A stretch of DNA of 64,000 bases from Ilumatobacter fluminis (GCF_004364865.1 NZ_SOAU01000001.1:1612001-1676000); one strand, 5' to 3'. Positions 1-9,368 are shown, counted from the first letter of the stretch. The notes: a model not told the origin generated them from the letters alone. A program made the numbers and translations.

Positions 1-314
1 GCGTACACGGCGAGGATGGCGGCAATGCCGACGAGGAGAGCGATCTTGTCGTTCGTGCCGAACCAGTCGATCGCCAGTTCCTTGATCGAGTTGGGGACGC
101 TGTCGACGACCCGGTCGCCGACGTCGAGCACCGGCGATTGGAGCGATGCCGACATGCCGGCAACGAGTTCGGCCACGCCCAGACCGACCAGGGCAGCGAT
201 CAGACCGGCGACGATGCCCATGACCCACGGCACGCCGGTCGTGGCGGCCTCGTCGTGGTGTTCCTGGTCGTCGTCGGTGGTGTCGCTCGGTGCGATCGGG
301 GCGTCGGGGGACAT
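1..314 (-). CDS. Molybdopterin-dependent oxidoreductase, N-terminal part (truncated by window edge)
   Basis: Reverse-strand frame starting at ATG 314 and running off the left edge; 104 codons are visible. The N-terminus is acidic and His-rich, followed by a membrane segment (about residues 29-53). The conserved 'SPVLDVGDRVVDSVP' and 'FGTNDK' motifs come next, then a second hydrophobic segment. This order is typical of the membrane-anchored N-terminus of sulfite-oxidase-like molybdopterin oxidoreductases. The catalytic Moco domain would lie outside the window, so the family call rests on these membrane-region motifs only. The gene is divergent from the downstream DedA gene, and a palindromic repeat cluster lies between them. 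Confidence 0.7.
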   Translation of the reverse strand, partial: MSPDAPIAPSDTTDDDQEHHDEAATTGVPWVMGIVAGLIAALVGLGVAELVAGMSASLQSPVLDVGDRVVDSVPNSIKELAIDWFGTNDKIALLVGIAAILAVY

Positions 315-354
315 GTGTGTACTTCGGAGCCGACCACGCCCCGGATGGTCGGAT

Positions 355-461
355 GTCGGATGAGGTCAGACCCCATCGGTCGGTTGATGTCAGACATCAT
401 CCGACCGGGTTCGCGCTCTGGCGCGTCGTGGGCTGTCGGATGATGTCTGACATCAACCGAC
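355..461. repeat. Palindromic repeat cluster, site 1 (27-bp family)
   Basis: Two 27-nt copies at 379-405 and 435-461 are exact reverse complements with 29 nt between them. Each copy is itself a near-perfect palindrome around GATGTCTGACATC. A third, partly matching unit at 355-378 carries the GAGGTCAGACCCC core that is also seen at 49056-49180, so it links the two sub-types. This site lies between two divergent gene starts; the other two sites lie at gene ends. Confidence 0.85.
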
Positions 462-570
462 GGAATCATCCAGGTTGGGTGATCACGGGAGGTGGCGGGT
501 TCCGTAGCGTCTGCGTCGGGGCGAGGGAACGATCCGCGATCGGGGGGTCCGACTCGCCGAGACTGCTGCC

Positions 571-1311
571 ATGACGACGACCGACGACTCAGCTTCCGGC
601 GAACGCCGCTTCCAGCTGCCGGGCTATCCGATCCTGCTCGGTGGGGCGCTCGGCATCCTCGCCCTCATCTGGGTCGCGCCGACGATCGCCACGGCGCTGT
701 CGGCGATCGACTTCCAGAACGTCGAGTACCCCTACCTCATCATCGGTGGCTTCGTGGTGCTCGACGCGATCATCCCGATCTTCCCGAGCGAATCGCTGCT
801 CACCACGGCGTCGAACCTCGCCGCACAGGACGGCTCCGACATCGAACTGTGGCGCCTCGTCCTCGCCGGCTCGGTCGGCGCCGCGATCGGCGACTCGCTC
901 CTCTACTGGCTTTCACGAACCGTGCTCCGCCGCTTCATGGAGGACAAGGTCGAACGGGCTCAGCGCAACGACAAGATCGCCCGGTCGATGGAGGTCATGA
1001 GCCAGACGGCGCCATTGCTGATCGTGTTCGGCCGCTTCGTGCCCGGCCTCCGGTTCATGCTCGGCGCCACCATGGGCCTCACCCGGTATCCGTACCGCAG
1101 CTTCCTGCTGTGGGACGTGATCGGCGGCACGCTCTGGGCGTCGTACACCTGCGTGTTCAGCTACCTGGTCGCCTCGGTGATCCAGGACAAGCCGTTGCTG
1201 TCGATCGTGGTGTCCGTGATCGTCACGACGGCCATGCTCGGCCTCCTCTACAAGCCGCTCAAGAACAGCTGGGAGTCGAGCGGCCGACAGAACGAGCCGA
1301 CGGAGGCGTAG
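571..1311 (+). CDS. DedA family membrane protein
   Basis: 246 aa with an N-terminal membrane helix (about 18-38) and a re-entrant/TM region. It shows the hallmark DedA features: 'FPSES' near 63-67, G-x-x-x-G-D-x-x-x-Y/F-W ('AIGDSLLYWLSR', about 101-112) and the phosphate-binding-type segment 'GRFVPGLRFMLG' (about 148-159). Two C-terminal TM segments follow. DedA (SNARE-associated PF09335) proteins act in the cytoplasmic membrane; several family members recycle lipid carriers or move phospholipids. The exact substrate cannot be read from sequence. The ATG at 571 begins just before the polar N-tail. A small NTF2-like gene follows 5 nt after the stop and may be co-transcribed. Confidence 0.85.
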   Translation: MTTTDDSASGERRFQLPGYPILLGGALGILALIWVAPTIATALSAIDFQNVEYPYLIIGGFVVLDAIIPIFPSESLLTTASNLAAQDGSDIELWRLVLAGSVGAAIGDSLLYWLSRTVLRRFMEDKVERAQRNDKIARSMEVMSQTAPLLIVFGRFVPGLRFMLGATMGLTRYPYRSFLLWDVIGGTLWASYTCVFSYLVASVIQDKPLLSIVVSVIVTTAMLGLLYKPLKNSWESSGRQNEPTEA

Positions 1312-1316
1312 CCGAC

Positions 1317-1880
1317 ATGCCGCTCCTCGGACCGTTCGACCGGCCACTGCCGTTGCGCAGCGGGCGGTCGGGCGCCGCCGAGCCGAGACCGTCGACGTCG
1401 CCGGTCCCGACGGCGCCGGCACCCGACGACGTCATCCCGGTCGGATGTGAACGGACCGCCGCGCTCGCACGCTTCGTGACGCGGACCGTGCTCGGCGATG
1501 TCGAGACGGTCGACGCGTCGCACCACGAGCTGGTCGCCGTGTTCACCGAGGACGTCGAGGTGTGGAGCCCGTCGTTCCATCGCTGCGGACGAGAGGCGCT
1601 CATCAGTGCGTTGCGTGACCGGGACGACGCGTTGCGTCGGATCGAGGTGCGGATCACTCGGCAGATGGCCGCCGAACGGATCGCGTTCACCGAGTGGCGA
1701 CTGCAGGGCATCTTCGACCGCGCCGGGTTCGTCGACGACGACGTGCTCGTCGAACCGTCGCACCGCGCCGTCGAGTCGTCGGGTGTGCTGGTCTGTGAGT
1801 TCGACGGCGAACGGGTTCGTTCGGTCCGGTGCTACTACGACGAACTCGGTTTGATGGAGGAGCTGCTGCTGGCTCCGTGA
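1317..1880 (+). CDS. NTF2-like (SnoaL-type) domain protein
   Basis: 187 aa. The N-terminal 40 residues are Pro/Ser-rich and probably disordered. Residues 45-187 look like a cone-shaped NTF2/SnoaL fold: helices, then alternating strands with 'LVAVFTEDVEVWSPS', 'CGREALISALRDR', and a C-terminal 'GERVRSVRCYYDE' strand typical of SnoaL-like proteins. Such proteins bind small hydrophobic ligands or act as isomerases; no catalytic assignment is possible here. The ATG is 5 nt after the dedA stop, suggesting translational coupling. It converges with the regulator gene ending at 1905. Confidence 0.6.
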   Translation: MPLLGPFDRPLPLRSGRSGAAEPRPSTSPVPTAPAPDDVIPVGCERTAALARFVTRTVLGDVETVDASHHELVAVFTEDVEVWSPSFHRCGREALISALRDRDDALRRIEVRITRQMAAERIAFTEWRLQGIFDRAGFVDDDVLVEPSHRAVESSGVLVCEFDGERVRSVRCYYDELGLMEELLLAP

Positions 1881-1904
1881 ACGGTCGGCGTCTCGGTCGC
1901 TCGC

Positions 1905-4082
1905 TCAGGGGAGTGGCGACAACATGCCGGCTGCTCGGGCAGCGTCGACCGTCTCGGCGCGCGACGTTGTGCCGAGCTTGCGGTAGATCGACGCCGTGTG
2001 CGACTTGACCGTGTTGCGCGACACGAACAGCTCCGAGGCGATGTCGCCGAGGCTGAGGTTCGTCGGCAAGTACTGGAGCACGTTGAGCTCGGCGGTCGTG
2101 AGGGTCCAGGCCGGGTCGAGGCCGAGCTGTTCGGCAGCGGTGACCCGGGTTCGGAGGTCGTCGACGTGTGGCGTCAGCCCGTGCGGTGTGTCCTCGGGTC
2201 GCAACAGTGTCTCGGCGCGGTCGAGGTGGCGGCGCGCCGCCTTGGCGTCGCCGATGTGCAGCGAGGCGGTGGCCAGGATGACGAGGGTGTACGCCTGATA
2301 CCACGCCGACACCGGTCCGAAGCCGTCGAGCAGATGGAGGCACCGGTCGATCATGGCCGTGGCGCCGTCGCGCCGGCCGGAGCGGGCCTCGTCGAGCGCC
2401 ACCATCGAGACGAGGTTGGCCGACGGCGGCGTGATGTCGGGTACCGACCGTTCGAGGCGCCGGTAGGCGGCGACGGCGTTCGTCGATGCCGTCGGTGAGC
2501 CCTCGAGGAATTCGATCGTCGCCTTCATGCCGGCATTGTTGGCCTGGAGTCGGTGGACACCGGCGACCTGTGCTTCGAACGCACCGTCGTCGAGGATCGC
2601 CAGCGCTTCGGCGGTGTCGCCGTGCAGGTATCGGAAGGCGCCGAGCGCCCAACAACCAAACGATCGCCACGCCCCGCCCGGAAGCTCGCGAACGGCGGCT
2701 TCGAGTGGCGGCCTGAGCTCGGTGGTCGGCTGGAGTTCGAACGCTGCCGACAGCACGTCGGTCTGCAGGCGGAGATCGTCGGGAAGGCGGGTCCGTCCGT
2801 TGGTGTGAGCGAGGGCACGGGTCCAGCGCAACGCCGACGGGAAGTCGCCCAACTGCGTTTCGATGACGGCCGCCGTCGCGCACAGTTCTGGCCTGGCCCG
2901 AACGGCGTCGTCGCCGAGGGTCTCGAACCAACGCTGCACGGTGCGGTGTCGGCCGTCGGCGACGAACGAGCCGCCGTGCTCGGCAATGATGCCGACGCAG
3001 CGGTCGACGTCGCCCATCGTGTGGGCGAACTCGAAGACCAGGTCGACGTCGCCCTCCCGCTCCCACCAGTCGGCGGCGAGGCGATGGAGCTCGGCCCACC
3101 GCTCCGGCTGTTCACTCCGGAGCTCCCGTGAGAGCCAGTCCGCGACGAGGTGGTGGAGCCGGAACCACTCGCCGCGTTCGTCGAGTGCGTCGACCACGAA
3201 CTGGCGGCGTCGGAGGCGACGGAGGTCGGATCGGCAGCCGGTTCGGCCGAGGACGTCCCCACACATGTCGGGGTGGAAGCGACCGAGGCAGGCGAGTTCC
3301 GCCAGCAAAGCCCGATCGTCGGGATCGAGCTGTTCGAGCCAGACCGACACGACGGGCTCGTCCGAGCCGGCAGGGGAGTCGAAGGTGGCGCCGCCTCGAT
3401 TGGCGATCGCGAGTGCGAGTCCGGCAGGCCAGCCCTCGTACCTCGAGATCGTGGTGGCGAACGACCCGACGTCGGTGGCCGGGAGGCGGGCGTTCATCAG
3501 CGCCGTTGTCTCGGCGTCGCTGAACGCAAGCCGGTCCGACGCGAGCTCGATGGTGCCGGGGGCGAGACGCAGCGCAGTCGCCAGACCCTCCTCGAGGTCG
3601 CGACCGGCGAGCAGCAGCGTCGACTCGCCGCCGATCGCACGCGCGACGCGCTGGACGACGGCAGCGGCGGCGGGACTCCGGAGGTGGTCGACATCGTCGA
3701 TGACCAGCACGAACGGTTCGTCGATCGCATCGAGCATGACGTCGAACGACTCGTGGAGCAGACCATCGTCGAGCGGCGACTCGCCGAGACCGTCGAGACC
3801 GTCGAGGGCGGCGCCGATCGAGCGCATCAAGGCGACCGGGTCGTCGTCGACCGGCTCGAGGTCGAGCCATCGGACGGACCGTCGATCGGAACGGGTCCAG
3901 CGGGCAGCGAGCGTGCTCTTCCCGTAGCCGGTCGGTGCAGCGAGGACGAGCACCCGGCCACGAGCCTCCTCGTAGACGGTGTCGAGGCGGTGGCGTTCGA
4001 TCTCGCCGGCGAGCGGCTGCGGGGGCGCGAACCGTCCGCGGTCCCGAACTGCGCTCCCTGCCGTCGACGTTCCCACTCTCAT
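1905..4082 (-). CDS. MalT/LuxR-family ATP-dependent transcriptional regulator
   Basis: 725 aa from ATG 4082. A longer upstream frame is low-complexity Arg-rich and was not accepted as coding. Walker A is 'APTGYGKST' (49-57) and Walker B 'VLVIDDVDH' (about 125-133), followed by a STAND-type winged-helix/TPR-like middle region. The last 65 residues form a LuxR HTH ('LSLGDIASELFVSRNTVKSHTASIYRKL' split across helices, about 676-705). This is the domain order of MalT-type signal-transducing ATPases, which bind DNA when ligand and ATP are bound. The ligand is unknown. The gene is divergent from the SHOCT-domain gene at 4298, with 215 bp between starts. Confidence 0.85.
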   Translation of the reverse strand: MRVGTSTAGSAVRDRGRFAPPQPLAGEIERHRLDTVYEEARGRVLVLAAPTGYGKSTLAARWTRSDRRSVRWLDLEPVDDDPVALMRSIGAALDGLDGLGESPLDDGLLHESFDVMLDAIDEPFVLVIDDVDHLRSPAAAAVVQRVARAIGGESTLLLAGRDLEEGLATALRLAPGTIELASDRLAFSDAETTALMNARLPATDVGSFATTISRYEGWPAGLALAIANRGGATFDSPAGSDEPVVSVWLEQLDPDDRALLAELACLGRFHPDMCGDVLGRTGCRSDLRRLRRRQFVVDALDERGEWFRLHHLVADWLSRELRSEQPERWAELHRLAADWWEREGDVDLVFEFAHTMGDVDRCVGIIAEHGGSFVADGRHRTVQRWFETLGDDAVRARPELCATAAVIETQLGDFPSALRWTRALAHTNGRTRLPDDLRLQTDVLSAAFELQPTTELRPPLEAAVRELPGGAWRSFGCWALGAFRYLHGDTAEALAILDDGAFEAQVAGVHRLQANNAGMKATIEFLEGSPTASTNAVAAYRRLERSVPDITPPSANLVSMVALDEARSGRRDGATAMIDRCLHLLDGFGPVSAWYQAYTLVILATASLHIGDAKAARRHLDRAETLLRPEDTPHGLTPHVDDLRTRVTAAEQLGLDPAWTLTTAELNVLQYLPTNLSLGDIASELFVSRNTVKSHTASIYRKLGTTSRAETVDAARAAGMLSPLP

Positions 4083-4297
4083 TCGATGCCGTCGGCATCG
4101 TCGGCCGACGCCCGCACTGTAGTCAGCCCGGCGTCCGCCGAGAACGCTTCCGGTTCGCCCGATCGTGCAGGCGCTTCGAGCACGTCCGTTATCGCACCGA
4201 ATCGTCCGATGTGTACGAGGCGTCACCCGGTCGAGCGACCTAAGGTAAGCGCCGTGCGCGGTCGGATGGCCGCGACCGAACACTCAAGGAGACATCA

Positions 4298-4690
4298 ATG
4301 CTCGCGTACGACTACCCGCTGCTCGGCCTCTTCTGGACCATGCTCATGGTCTTCCTGTGGGTCGCCTGGCTGTTCCTGCTGTTCCGCATCTTCGCGGACA
4401 TCTTCCGCTCCGGCATGGGCGGCTGGAGCAAGGCGCTGTGGTCGCTGTTCGTGATCTTCCTGCCGTTCCTCGGCGTGCTCGTCTACATCATCGCCAACGG
4501 TGACGACATGCGGAAGCGCGACATCGAGACGATGCAGCAGAACGAAGCGGCGTTCCGCAGCTACGTGCAGGACGCGGCCGGCTCGGGCGGCGGCACCGCC
4601 ACCGAACTCGCCAAGCTCGCCGAACTGCGCGACAGCGGCGTGCTGTCGCCGGAAGAGTTCGAGGCCCAGAAGGCCAAGCTGCTCGCCTGA
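4298..4690 (+). CDS. PLDc_N/SHOCT domain membrane protein
   Basis: 130 aa. Two TM helices (about 9-33 and 46-66) with 'LFRIFADIFRS' between them match the phospholipase-D-nuclease N-terminal (PLDc_N) hairpin. A C-terminal SHOCT motif follows ('ELAKLAELRDSGVLSPEEFEAQ' region, about 104-128), a short helical oligomerisation module. A clear Shine-Dalgarno (AAGGAGA) sits just upstream of the ATG. Function is unknown; such proteins are common small membrane proteins in actinobacteria. The gene precedes gadB by 75 nt in the same direction. Confidence 0.75.
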   Translation: MLAYDYPLLGLFWTMLMVFLWVAWLFLLFRIFADIFRSGMGGWSKALWSLFVIFLPFLGVLVYIIANGDDMRKRDIETMQQNEAAFRSYVQDAAGSGGGTATELAKLAELRDSGVLSPEEFEAQKAKLLA

Positions 4691-4765
4691 TCGGCGCAGG
4701 CGAACACACTTCCGACACCAACCGAACAACCGATCCATCCACCATCCAGCCGCGGGAGCACCACG

Positions 4766-6139
4766 ATGGTCCACGTCCACCAGTCCGACGACGACAGCGT
4801 CTCCACCCCGGCCTACGCCGGGCGGTTGGGCATGTCACCGGTGCCGAAACACCGGATGCCCGACGATTCGTCGTCACCGGAGGCGACCTACCGGATGATC
4901 CACGACGAGTTGCTGCTCGACGGCAGCTCTCGGCTCAACATGGCCACGTTCGTGACCACGTGGATGGATCCTCAAGCCGAGCTGCTCATGGCCGAGACGT
5001 TCGACAAGAACATGATCGACAAGGACGAGTATCCGCAGACCGCCGAAATCGAGCGGCGCTGCGTGAACATGGTCGCCGATCTGTTCAACGCACCGAGCGG
5101 CGGCGACGCCGTCGGTGTCTCGACCATCGGCTCGAGTGAAGCCGTCATGCTCGGCGGTCTCGCGATGAAATGGCGCTGGCGCCAGCGTCGCGAGGCCGCC
5201 GGGCTCGACGCCACACGACCCAACATGGTCCTGGGATCCAACGTCCAGGTCGTGTGGGAGAAGTTCTGCAAGTACTGGGACGTCGAGGCTCGCTACGTGC
5301 CCGTCACCGAGAACCGCTTCGTCGTCGACCCGGACGACGTGATGGCCCGGGTCGACGAGAACACGATCGGCGTCATCCCGATCCTCGGCACCACCTACAC
5401 CGGTGAGTTCGAGCCGATCGAGGAGATCCACGACCGGGTCGTGGCGTACAACGCCGAACACGACCTCGACATCCCGATCCACGTCGACGCTGCCAGCGGC
5501 GGCTTCGTGGCCCCCTTCCTCCACCCCGATCTCCGGTGGGACTTCCGCCTGCCACAGGTGAAGTCGATCAACGTGTCGGGCCACAAGTACGGCCTCACGT
5601 ACCCGGGCATCGGGTTCGTGGTCTGGCGCTCGAACGACGACCTCCCCGAGGATCTCGTCTTCCACGTGAACTACCTCGGTGGCGACATGCCGACGTTCAC
5701 GCTCAACTTCTCGCGACCCGGCAACCAGATCGTCGGCCAGTACTACAACTTCGTGCGCCTCGGCCGCGAGGGCTACACCAAGATCATGGAGGGCTTGCGG
5801 GCGACCGCACTGCACATCTCGGCGGCCCTGCGCGACATGGACGTGTTCGACGTGGTCAGCGACGGCAGCGCGATCCCCGTGCTCGCGTTCCGGCTGCAGG
5901 GCGAGCACCCGTACACCGTGTTCCACATCTCCGACCGGCTGCGCCGCAACGGTTGGCAGGTGCCGGCGTACACGATGCCCGCCGACGCGACCGACGTCGC
6001 CGTGCTCCGGATCGTCATCCGGGAAGGCTTCGGGCTCGACCTCGCCGAGAACCTGATCGACGACATCCGCGAAGCCGTCGACTACCTCGAACAGCACCCA
6101 CCACGCGAAGAAGCACCCGCCGGCTTCTCCCACACCTGA
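4766..6139 (+). CDS. gadB: Glutamate decarboxylase (PLP-dependent)
   Basis: 457 aa, close to the length of E. coli GadB. It decarboxylates glutamate to GABA, consuming a cytosolic proton. Diagnostic segments are 'SSRLNMATFVTTWM' (54-67), 'STIGSSEAVMLGG' (119-131), 'HVDAASGGFVAPF' (239-251) with the PLP-pairing Asp241, and the Schiff-base Lys274 in 'INVSGHKYGLTYPG'. The C-terminus 'HT' resembles the flexible tail that plugs the active site of GadB at neutral pH. No GABA antiporter gene lies beside it. A hairpin of two perfect 23-bp arms follows the stop codon. Confidence 0.93.
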   Translation: MVHVHQSDDDSVSTPAYAGRLGMSPVPKHRMPDDSSSPEATYRMIHDELLLDGSSRLNMATFVTTWMDPQAELLMAETFDKNMIDKDEYPQTAEIERRCVNMVADLFNAPSGGDAVGVSTIGSSEAVMLGGLAMKWRWRQRREAAGLDATRPNMVLGSNVQVVWEKFCKYWDVEARYVPVTENRFVVDPDDVMARVDENTIGVIPILGTTYTGEFEPIEEIHDRVVAYNAEHDLDIPIHVDAASGGFVAPFLHPDLRWDFRLPQVKSINVSGHKYGLTYPGIGFVVWRSNDDLPEDLVFHVNYLGGDMPTFTLNFSRPGNQIVGQYYNFVRLGREGYTKIMEGLRATALHISAALRDMDVFDVVSDGSAIPVLAFRLQGEHPYTVFHISDRLRRNGWQVPAYTMPADATDVAVLRIVIREGFGLDLAENLIDDIREAVDYLEQHPPREEAPAGFSHT

Positions 6140-6150
6140 CGAAACCCGAC

Positions 6151-6199
6151 GAAGGCGTGAACAAACTGCGGAATAGTTCCGCAGTTTGTTCACGCCTTC
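6151..6199. repeat. Long perfect palindrome after gadB (terminator-like)
   Basis: Two perfect 23-nt arms (6151-6173 and 6177-6199) with a 3-nt loop 'tag'; core of the arm is AACAAACTGCGGAA. It begins 12 nt after the gadB stop. There is no T-run afterwards, so it is either a U-tract-less terminator or a mobile or REP-like palindrome. The architecture is the same as the element at 55751-55796, with a different sequence. Confidence 0.9.
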
Positions 6200-6324
6200 A
6201 GCGTTCTGGTGGGGGTGAGGCGGATCGTCCCATGTGGGTGATGACCCACCCACTCGATCGGTCGTACGGTCGGGATCGACGACATGGCGGATGGGTCGCT
6301 GTGTCCTGACGACGGAGGACATCC

Positions 6325-8697
6325 ATGACCGGAGCACCCGATCGCCACGCACGCGCCACGTTGCCGATCCCGGACGTGCCACGCCCGGGCCTGACGACGT
6401 ACGACGCGAAGGATCCGGACACGTCGTACCCGCCGATCGAGCCGCTCCTGCCTCCGTCGGAGGCACCCAACGTCCTCATCGTCCTGCTCGACGACGTCGG
6501 CTTCGGGGCGTCGAGCGCCTTCGGTGGCCCGTGCCACACCCCGACGGCCGAGCGCCTCGCCCAGGGTGGCCTCCGCTTCAACCGCTTCCACACCACAGCG
6601 CTGTGCGCCCCGACCCGCCAGGCGCTGCTGACCGGCCGCAACCACCACTCCGTCGGCATGGGGTCGATCACCGAGACGGCGACGTCGGCGCCCGGCAACA
6701 ACTCGCTGCGACCGAACACCAAGGCGCCGCTCGCCACCACCCTGAAGCTGAACGGCTACTCGACATCGCAGTTCGGGAAGTGCCACGAGGTGCCGGTCTG
6801 GCAGTCGTCGCCCATGGGACCGTTCGATGCGTGGCCGTCGGCCGGTGGCGGCTTCGAGTACTTCTACGGCTTCATCGGCGGCGAGAACAACCAGTACGAC
6901 CCGGCGCTGTACGAGGGCACCACCCCGATCGAGCCGCCGGCGACGGAGGAGGAGGGCTACCACCTCACCGAAGACCTCGCCGACAAGGCGATCTCGTGGA
7001 TCCGTCAGCAGAAGGCGCTGATGCCGAACCGGCCGTTCTTCACCTACTTCGCCCCGGGCGCCACGCACGCCCCGCACCACGTGCCCAAGGAGTGGGCCGA
7101 CAAGTACGCCGGCCAGTTCGACGACGGCTGGGACGTGCAGCGCGAGCGCACGTTCGCGAAGCAGAAGGAGATGGGCGTTATCCCCGCCGACGCCGACCTC
7201 ACCGAGCGTCACGACGAGATCTCGTCGTGGGACGAGATGCCCGACGCGCTCAAGCCGGTGCTCGCCCGTCAGATGGAGGTGTACGCCGGATTCCTCGAAC
7301 ACACCGACCATCACGTCGGCCGCGTCATCGACGCGATCGACGACCTCGGCATCCTCGACAACACGCTGATCTACTACATCATCGGCGACAACGGCGCCTC
7401 CGCCGAGGGCACCATGAACGGGGCCTTCAACGAGATGGCCAACTTCAACGGCATGGCGGCGCTCGAGACGCCCGAGTTCATGCTGTCGAAGATGGACGAG
7501 TTCGGGTCGCCCGACTCGTACAACCACTTCTCGGTCGGCTGGGCGTGGGCGATGAACACCCCGTTCCAGTGGACCAAGCAGGTCGCCTCGCACTGGGGTG
7601 GCACCCGCAACGGCACGATCGTGCACTGGCCGGACGGGATCGACGATCCGGGCGGCCTCCGCGAGCAGTTCACCCACGTGATCGACGTCGCCCCGACCGT
7701 GCTCGAAGCCGCCGGCCTGCCGCAGCCGACGTTCGTCAACGGTGTGCAGCAGTCGCCGATCGAGGGCACGAGCATGCTCTACGCCTTCAAGGGTGCCGAC
7801 GCCGACGAGCGTCACGACTTGCAGTACTTCGAGATGTTCGGCAACCGCGGCATCTACCACAAGGGCTGGAGCGCGGTCACCAAGCACAAGACGCCGTGGA
7901 TCCTCGTCGGCGGTCAGCTGCCCGACTTCGACGACGACGTGTGGGAGCTGTACGACGGCAACAGCGACTTCAGCCAGGCCAACGACCTGGTGGCCGAACA
8001 TCCCGAGCTACTGCACAAACTGCAGCGCCTCTGGCTCATCGAAGCCGTCAAGTACAACGTGCTCCCGATGGACGACCGCAGCGGCGAGCGCGTGAACCCC
8101 GAACTCGCCGGGCGTCCGACACTCGTGCACGGCAACACCCAGCTGTTCTTCCCCGGCATGGGTCGGCTGTCGGAGAACAGCGTCGTCAGCATCAAGAACA
8201 AGTCGTTCTCGATCACCGCCGAGCTCGAGGTGCCCGACGACGGCCTGCGCGGCGTCGTCATCGCACAGGGCGGCAAGTTCGGCGGCTGGGCGGTGTTCGC
8301 CGACGAGGGCAAGCTGGCCTTCGACTACAACGTGCTCGGCATCCAGCTGTTCGCGACCCGATCCGACTCGGTGCTGCCGACCGGCAAGCACCAGGTGCGC
8401 ATGGAGTTCGCCTACGACGGTGGCGGCCTGGCCAAGGGCGGCGACGTGACGCTGTACTGCGACGGCGAACAGATCGGCGCCGGACGGGTCGACGCGACGC
8501 AGCCCATGATCTTCTCCGCCGACGAGACCACCGACATCGGCTACGAGTCGGGTACCACCGTCAGCCCCTCGTACACGGCGGCGACGAGCAAGCTCAACGG
8601 CAAGCTCCACTGGGTGCAACTCGACGTCGGCGTCGACGACCACGACCACTTCATCGATCCCGAGGAGCGCTACCGCATCGCGGTCGCCCGTCAGTGA
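6325..8697 (+). CDS. Arylsulfatase-type sulfatase (formylglycine-dependent)
   Basis: 790 aa. Sulfatase domain over roughly residues 46-540: metal-binding Asp pair in 'LIVLLDDVGFG' (51-61) and the modification motif C-x-P-x-R as Cys94-Ala-Pro-Thr-Arg98, in which Cys would be converted to formylglycine. Also seen are 'TGRNHHSVGMG' and 'YIIGDNGASAEG'. The last ~180 residues ('SFSITAELEVP...LHWVQLDV') look like an added beta-sandwich of LamG type. No signal peptide is visible, so the enzyme appears cytosolic, which is unusual for a sulfate-ester scavenger. The formylglycine-generating enzyme is not in this window. Two small genes follow in the same direction. Confidence 0.9.
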   Translation: MTGAPDRHARATLPIPDVPRPGLTTYDAKDPDTSYPPIEPLLPPSEAPNVLIVLLDDVGFGASSAFGGPCHTPTAERLAQGGLRFNRFHTTALCAPTRQALLTGRNHHSVGMGSITETATSAPGNNSLRPNTKAPLATTLKLNGYSTSQFGKCHEVPVWQSSPMGPFDAWPSAGGGFEYFYGFIGGENNQYDPALYEGTTPIEPPATEEEGYHLTEDLADKAISWIRQQKALMPNRPFFTYFAPGATHAPHHVPKEWADKYAGQFDDGWDVQRERTFAKQKEMGVIPADADLTERHDEISSWDEMPDALKPVLARQMEVYAGFLEHTDHHVGRVIDAIDDLGILDNTLIYYIIGDNGASAEGTMNGAFNEMANFNGMAALETPEFMLSKMDEFGSPDSYNHFSVGWAWAMNTPFQWTKQVASHWGGTRNGTIVHWPDGIDDPGGLREQFTHVIDVAPTVLEAAGLPQPTFVNGVQQSPIEGTSMLYAFKGADADERHDLQYFEMFGNRGIYHKGWSAVTKHKTPWILVGGQLPDFDDDVWELYDGNSDFSQANDLVAEHPELLHKLQRLWLIEAVKYNVLPMDDRSGERVNPELAGRPTLVHGNTQLFFPGMGRLSENSVVSIKNKSFSITAELEVPDDGLRGVVIAQGGKFGGWAVFADEGKLAFDYNVLGIQLFATRSDSVLPTGKHQVRMEFAYDGGGLAKGGDVTLYCDGEQIGAGRVDATQPMIFSADETTDIGYESGTTVSPSYTAATSKLNGKLHWVQLDVGVDDHDHFIDPEERYRIAVARQ

Positions 8698-8737
8698 TCT
8701 CACCCGACTCGATTCACACCTCCGAAGGAGACCAGAC

Positions 8738-9355
8738 ATGCCACGACGAATCGGACGGCGGGCCGCAGCGCCCGTCGCTCGCCGACCCCTCGCCGCAGCC
8801 GCAGCGACCGGCGCCGTGGTCGGTGCCGCGAGCGGTGGCCGCCGCCGCGGCGGAGCCGGCCCGGCCGCGAACCGCTACCAGATGCGCCAGCGGATGTTCG
8901 CGCTCGGCGACGACTTCTTCATCACCGACGAGCAGGGCAACCGGGCCTTCAAGGTCGACGGCAAGGTGCTCCGTGTCCGCTCGACGCTCAAGTTCGAGAC
9001 GCCCGACGGGCGTGAGCTCTACAAGATCCAGGAGAAGATCGCCCGGATCCGCGACTCGATGACGATCGAGCGCGCCGACGGGTCGGCGGCGGCCAAGGTG
9101 CACAACGCACTGATCACCCCGCTGCGCGACCGCTGGACGATCGACGTGCCCGGCGGTGCCGACATGTCGACCAAGGGCAACATCGTGAACCACGAGTACA
9201 CGATCTCGCAGGGCGGTGCCACGGTCGCCACGGTGTCGCGGCGCTGGTTCCGGGTGCGCGACACCTACGGCGTCGAGATCGCCCCCGGGCAGGACGACGC
9301 GCTGTTGCTGGCGATCACGGTCGTGATCGACATGATGGCCCACCAGGGCCGATGA
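8738..9355 (+). CDS. LURP-one-related (tubby-like fold) protein
   Basis: 205 aa. The first ~45 residues are Arg/Ala/Gly-rich low complexity. From 'RYQMRQRMFALGDDFFITDEQGNRAFKVDGK' onward (about 47-205) it matches the LURP-one/scramblase-like family: 'VLRVRSTLKFETPDG', 'IERADG', 'VATVSRRWFRVRDTYGVEI', 'LLLAITVVIDMMAHQGR'. The fold is a membrane-binding tubby-like barrel; bacterial function is unknown. A good Shine-Dalgarno (GAAGGAGA) precedes the ATG. The gene sits 40 nt after the sulfatase and 13 nt before the DUF6325-like gene, so the three probably form a transcript. Confidence 0.8.
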   Translation: MPRRIGRRAAAPVARRPLAAAAATGAVVGAASGGRRRGGAGPAANRYQMRQRMFALGDDFFITDEQGNRAFKVDGKVLRVRSTLKFETPDGRELYKIQEKIARIRDSMTIERADGSAAAKVHNALITPLRDRWTIDVPGGADMSTKGNIVNHEYTISQGGATVATVSRRWFRVRDTYGVEIAPGQDDALLLAITVVIDMMAHQGR

Positions 9356-9368
9356 GAGGAACGACGAC

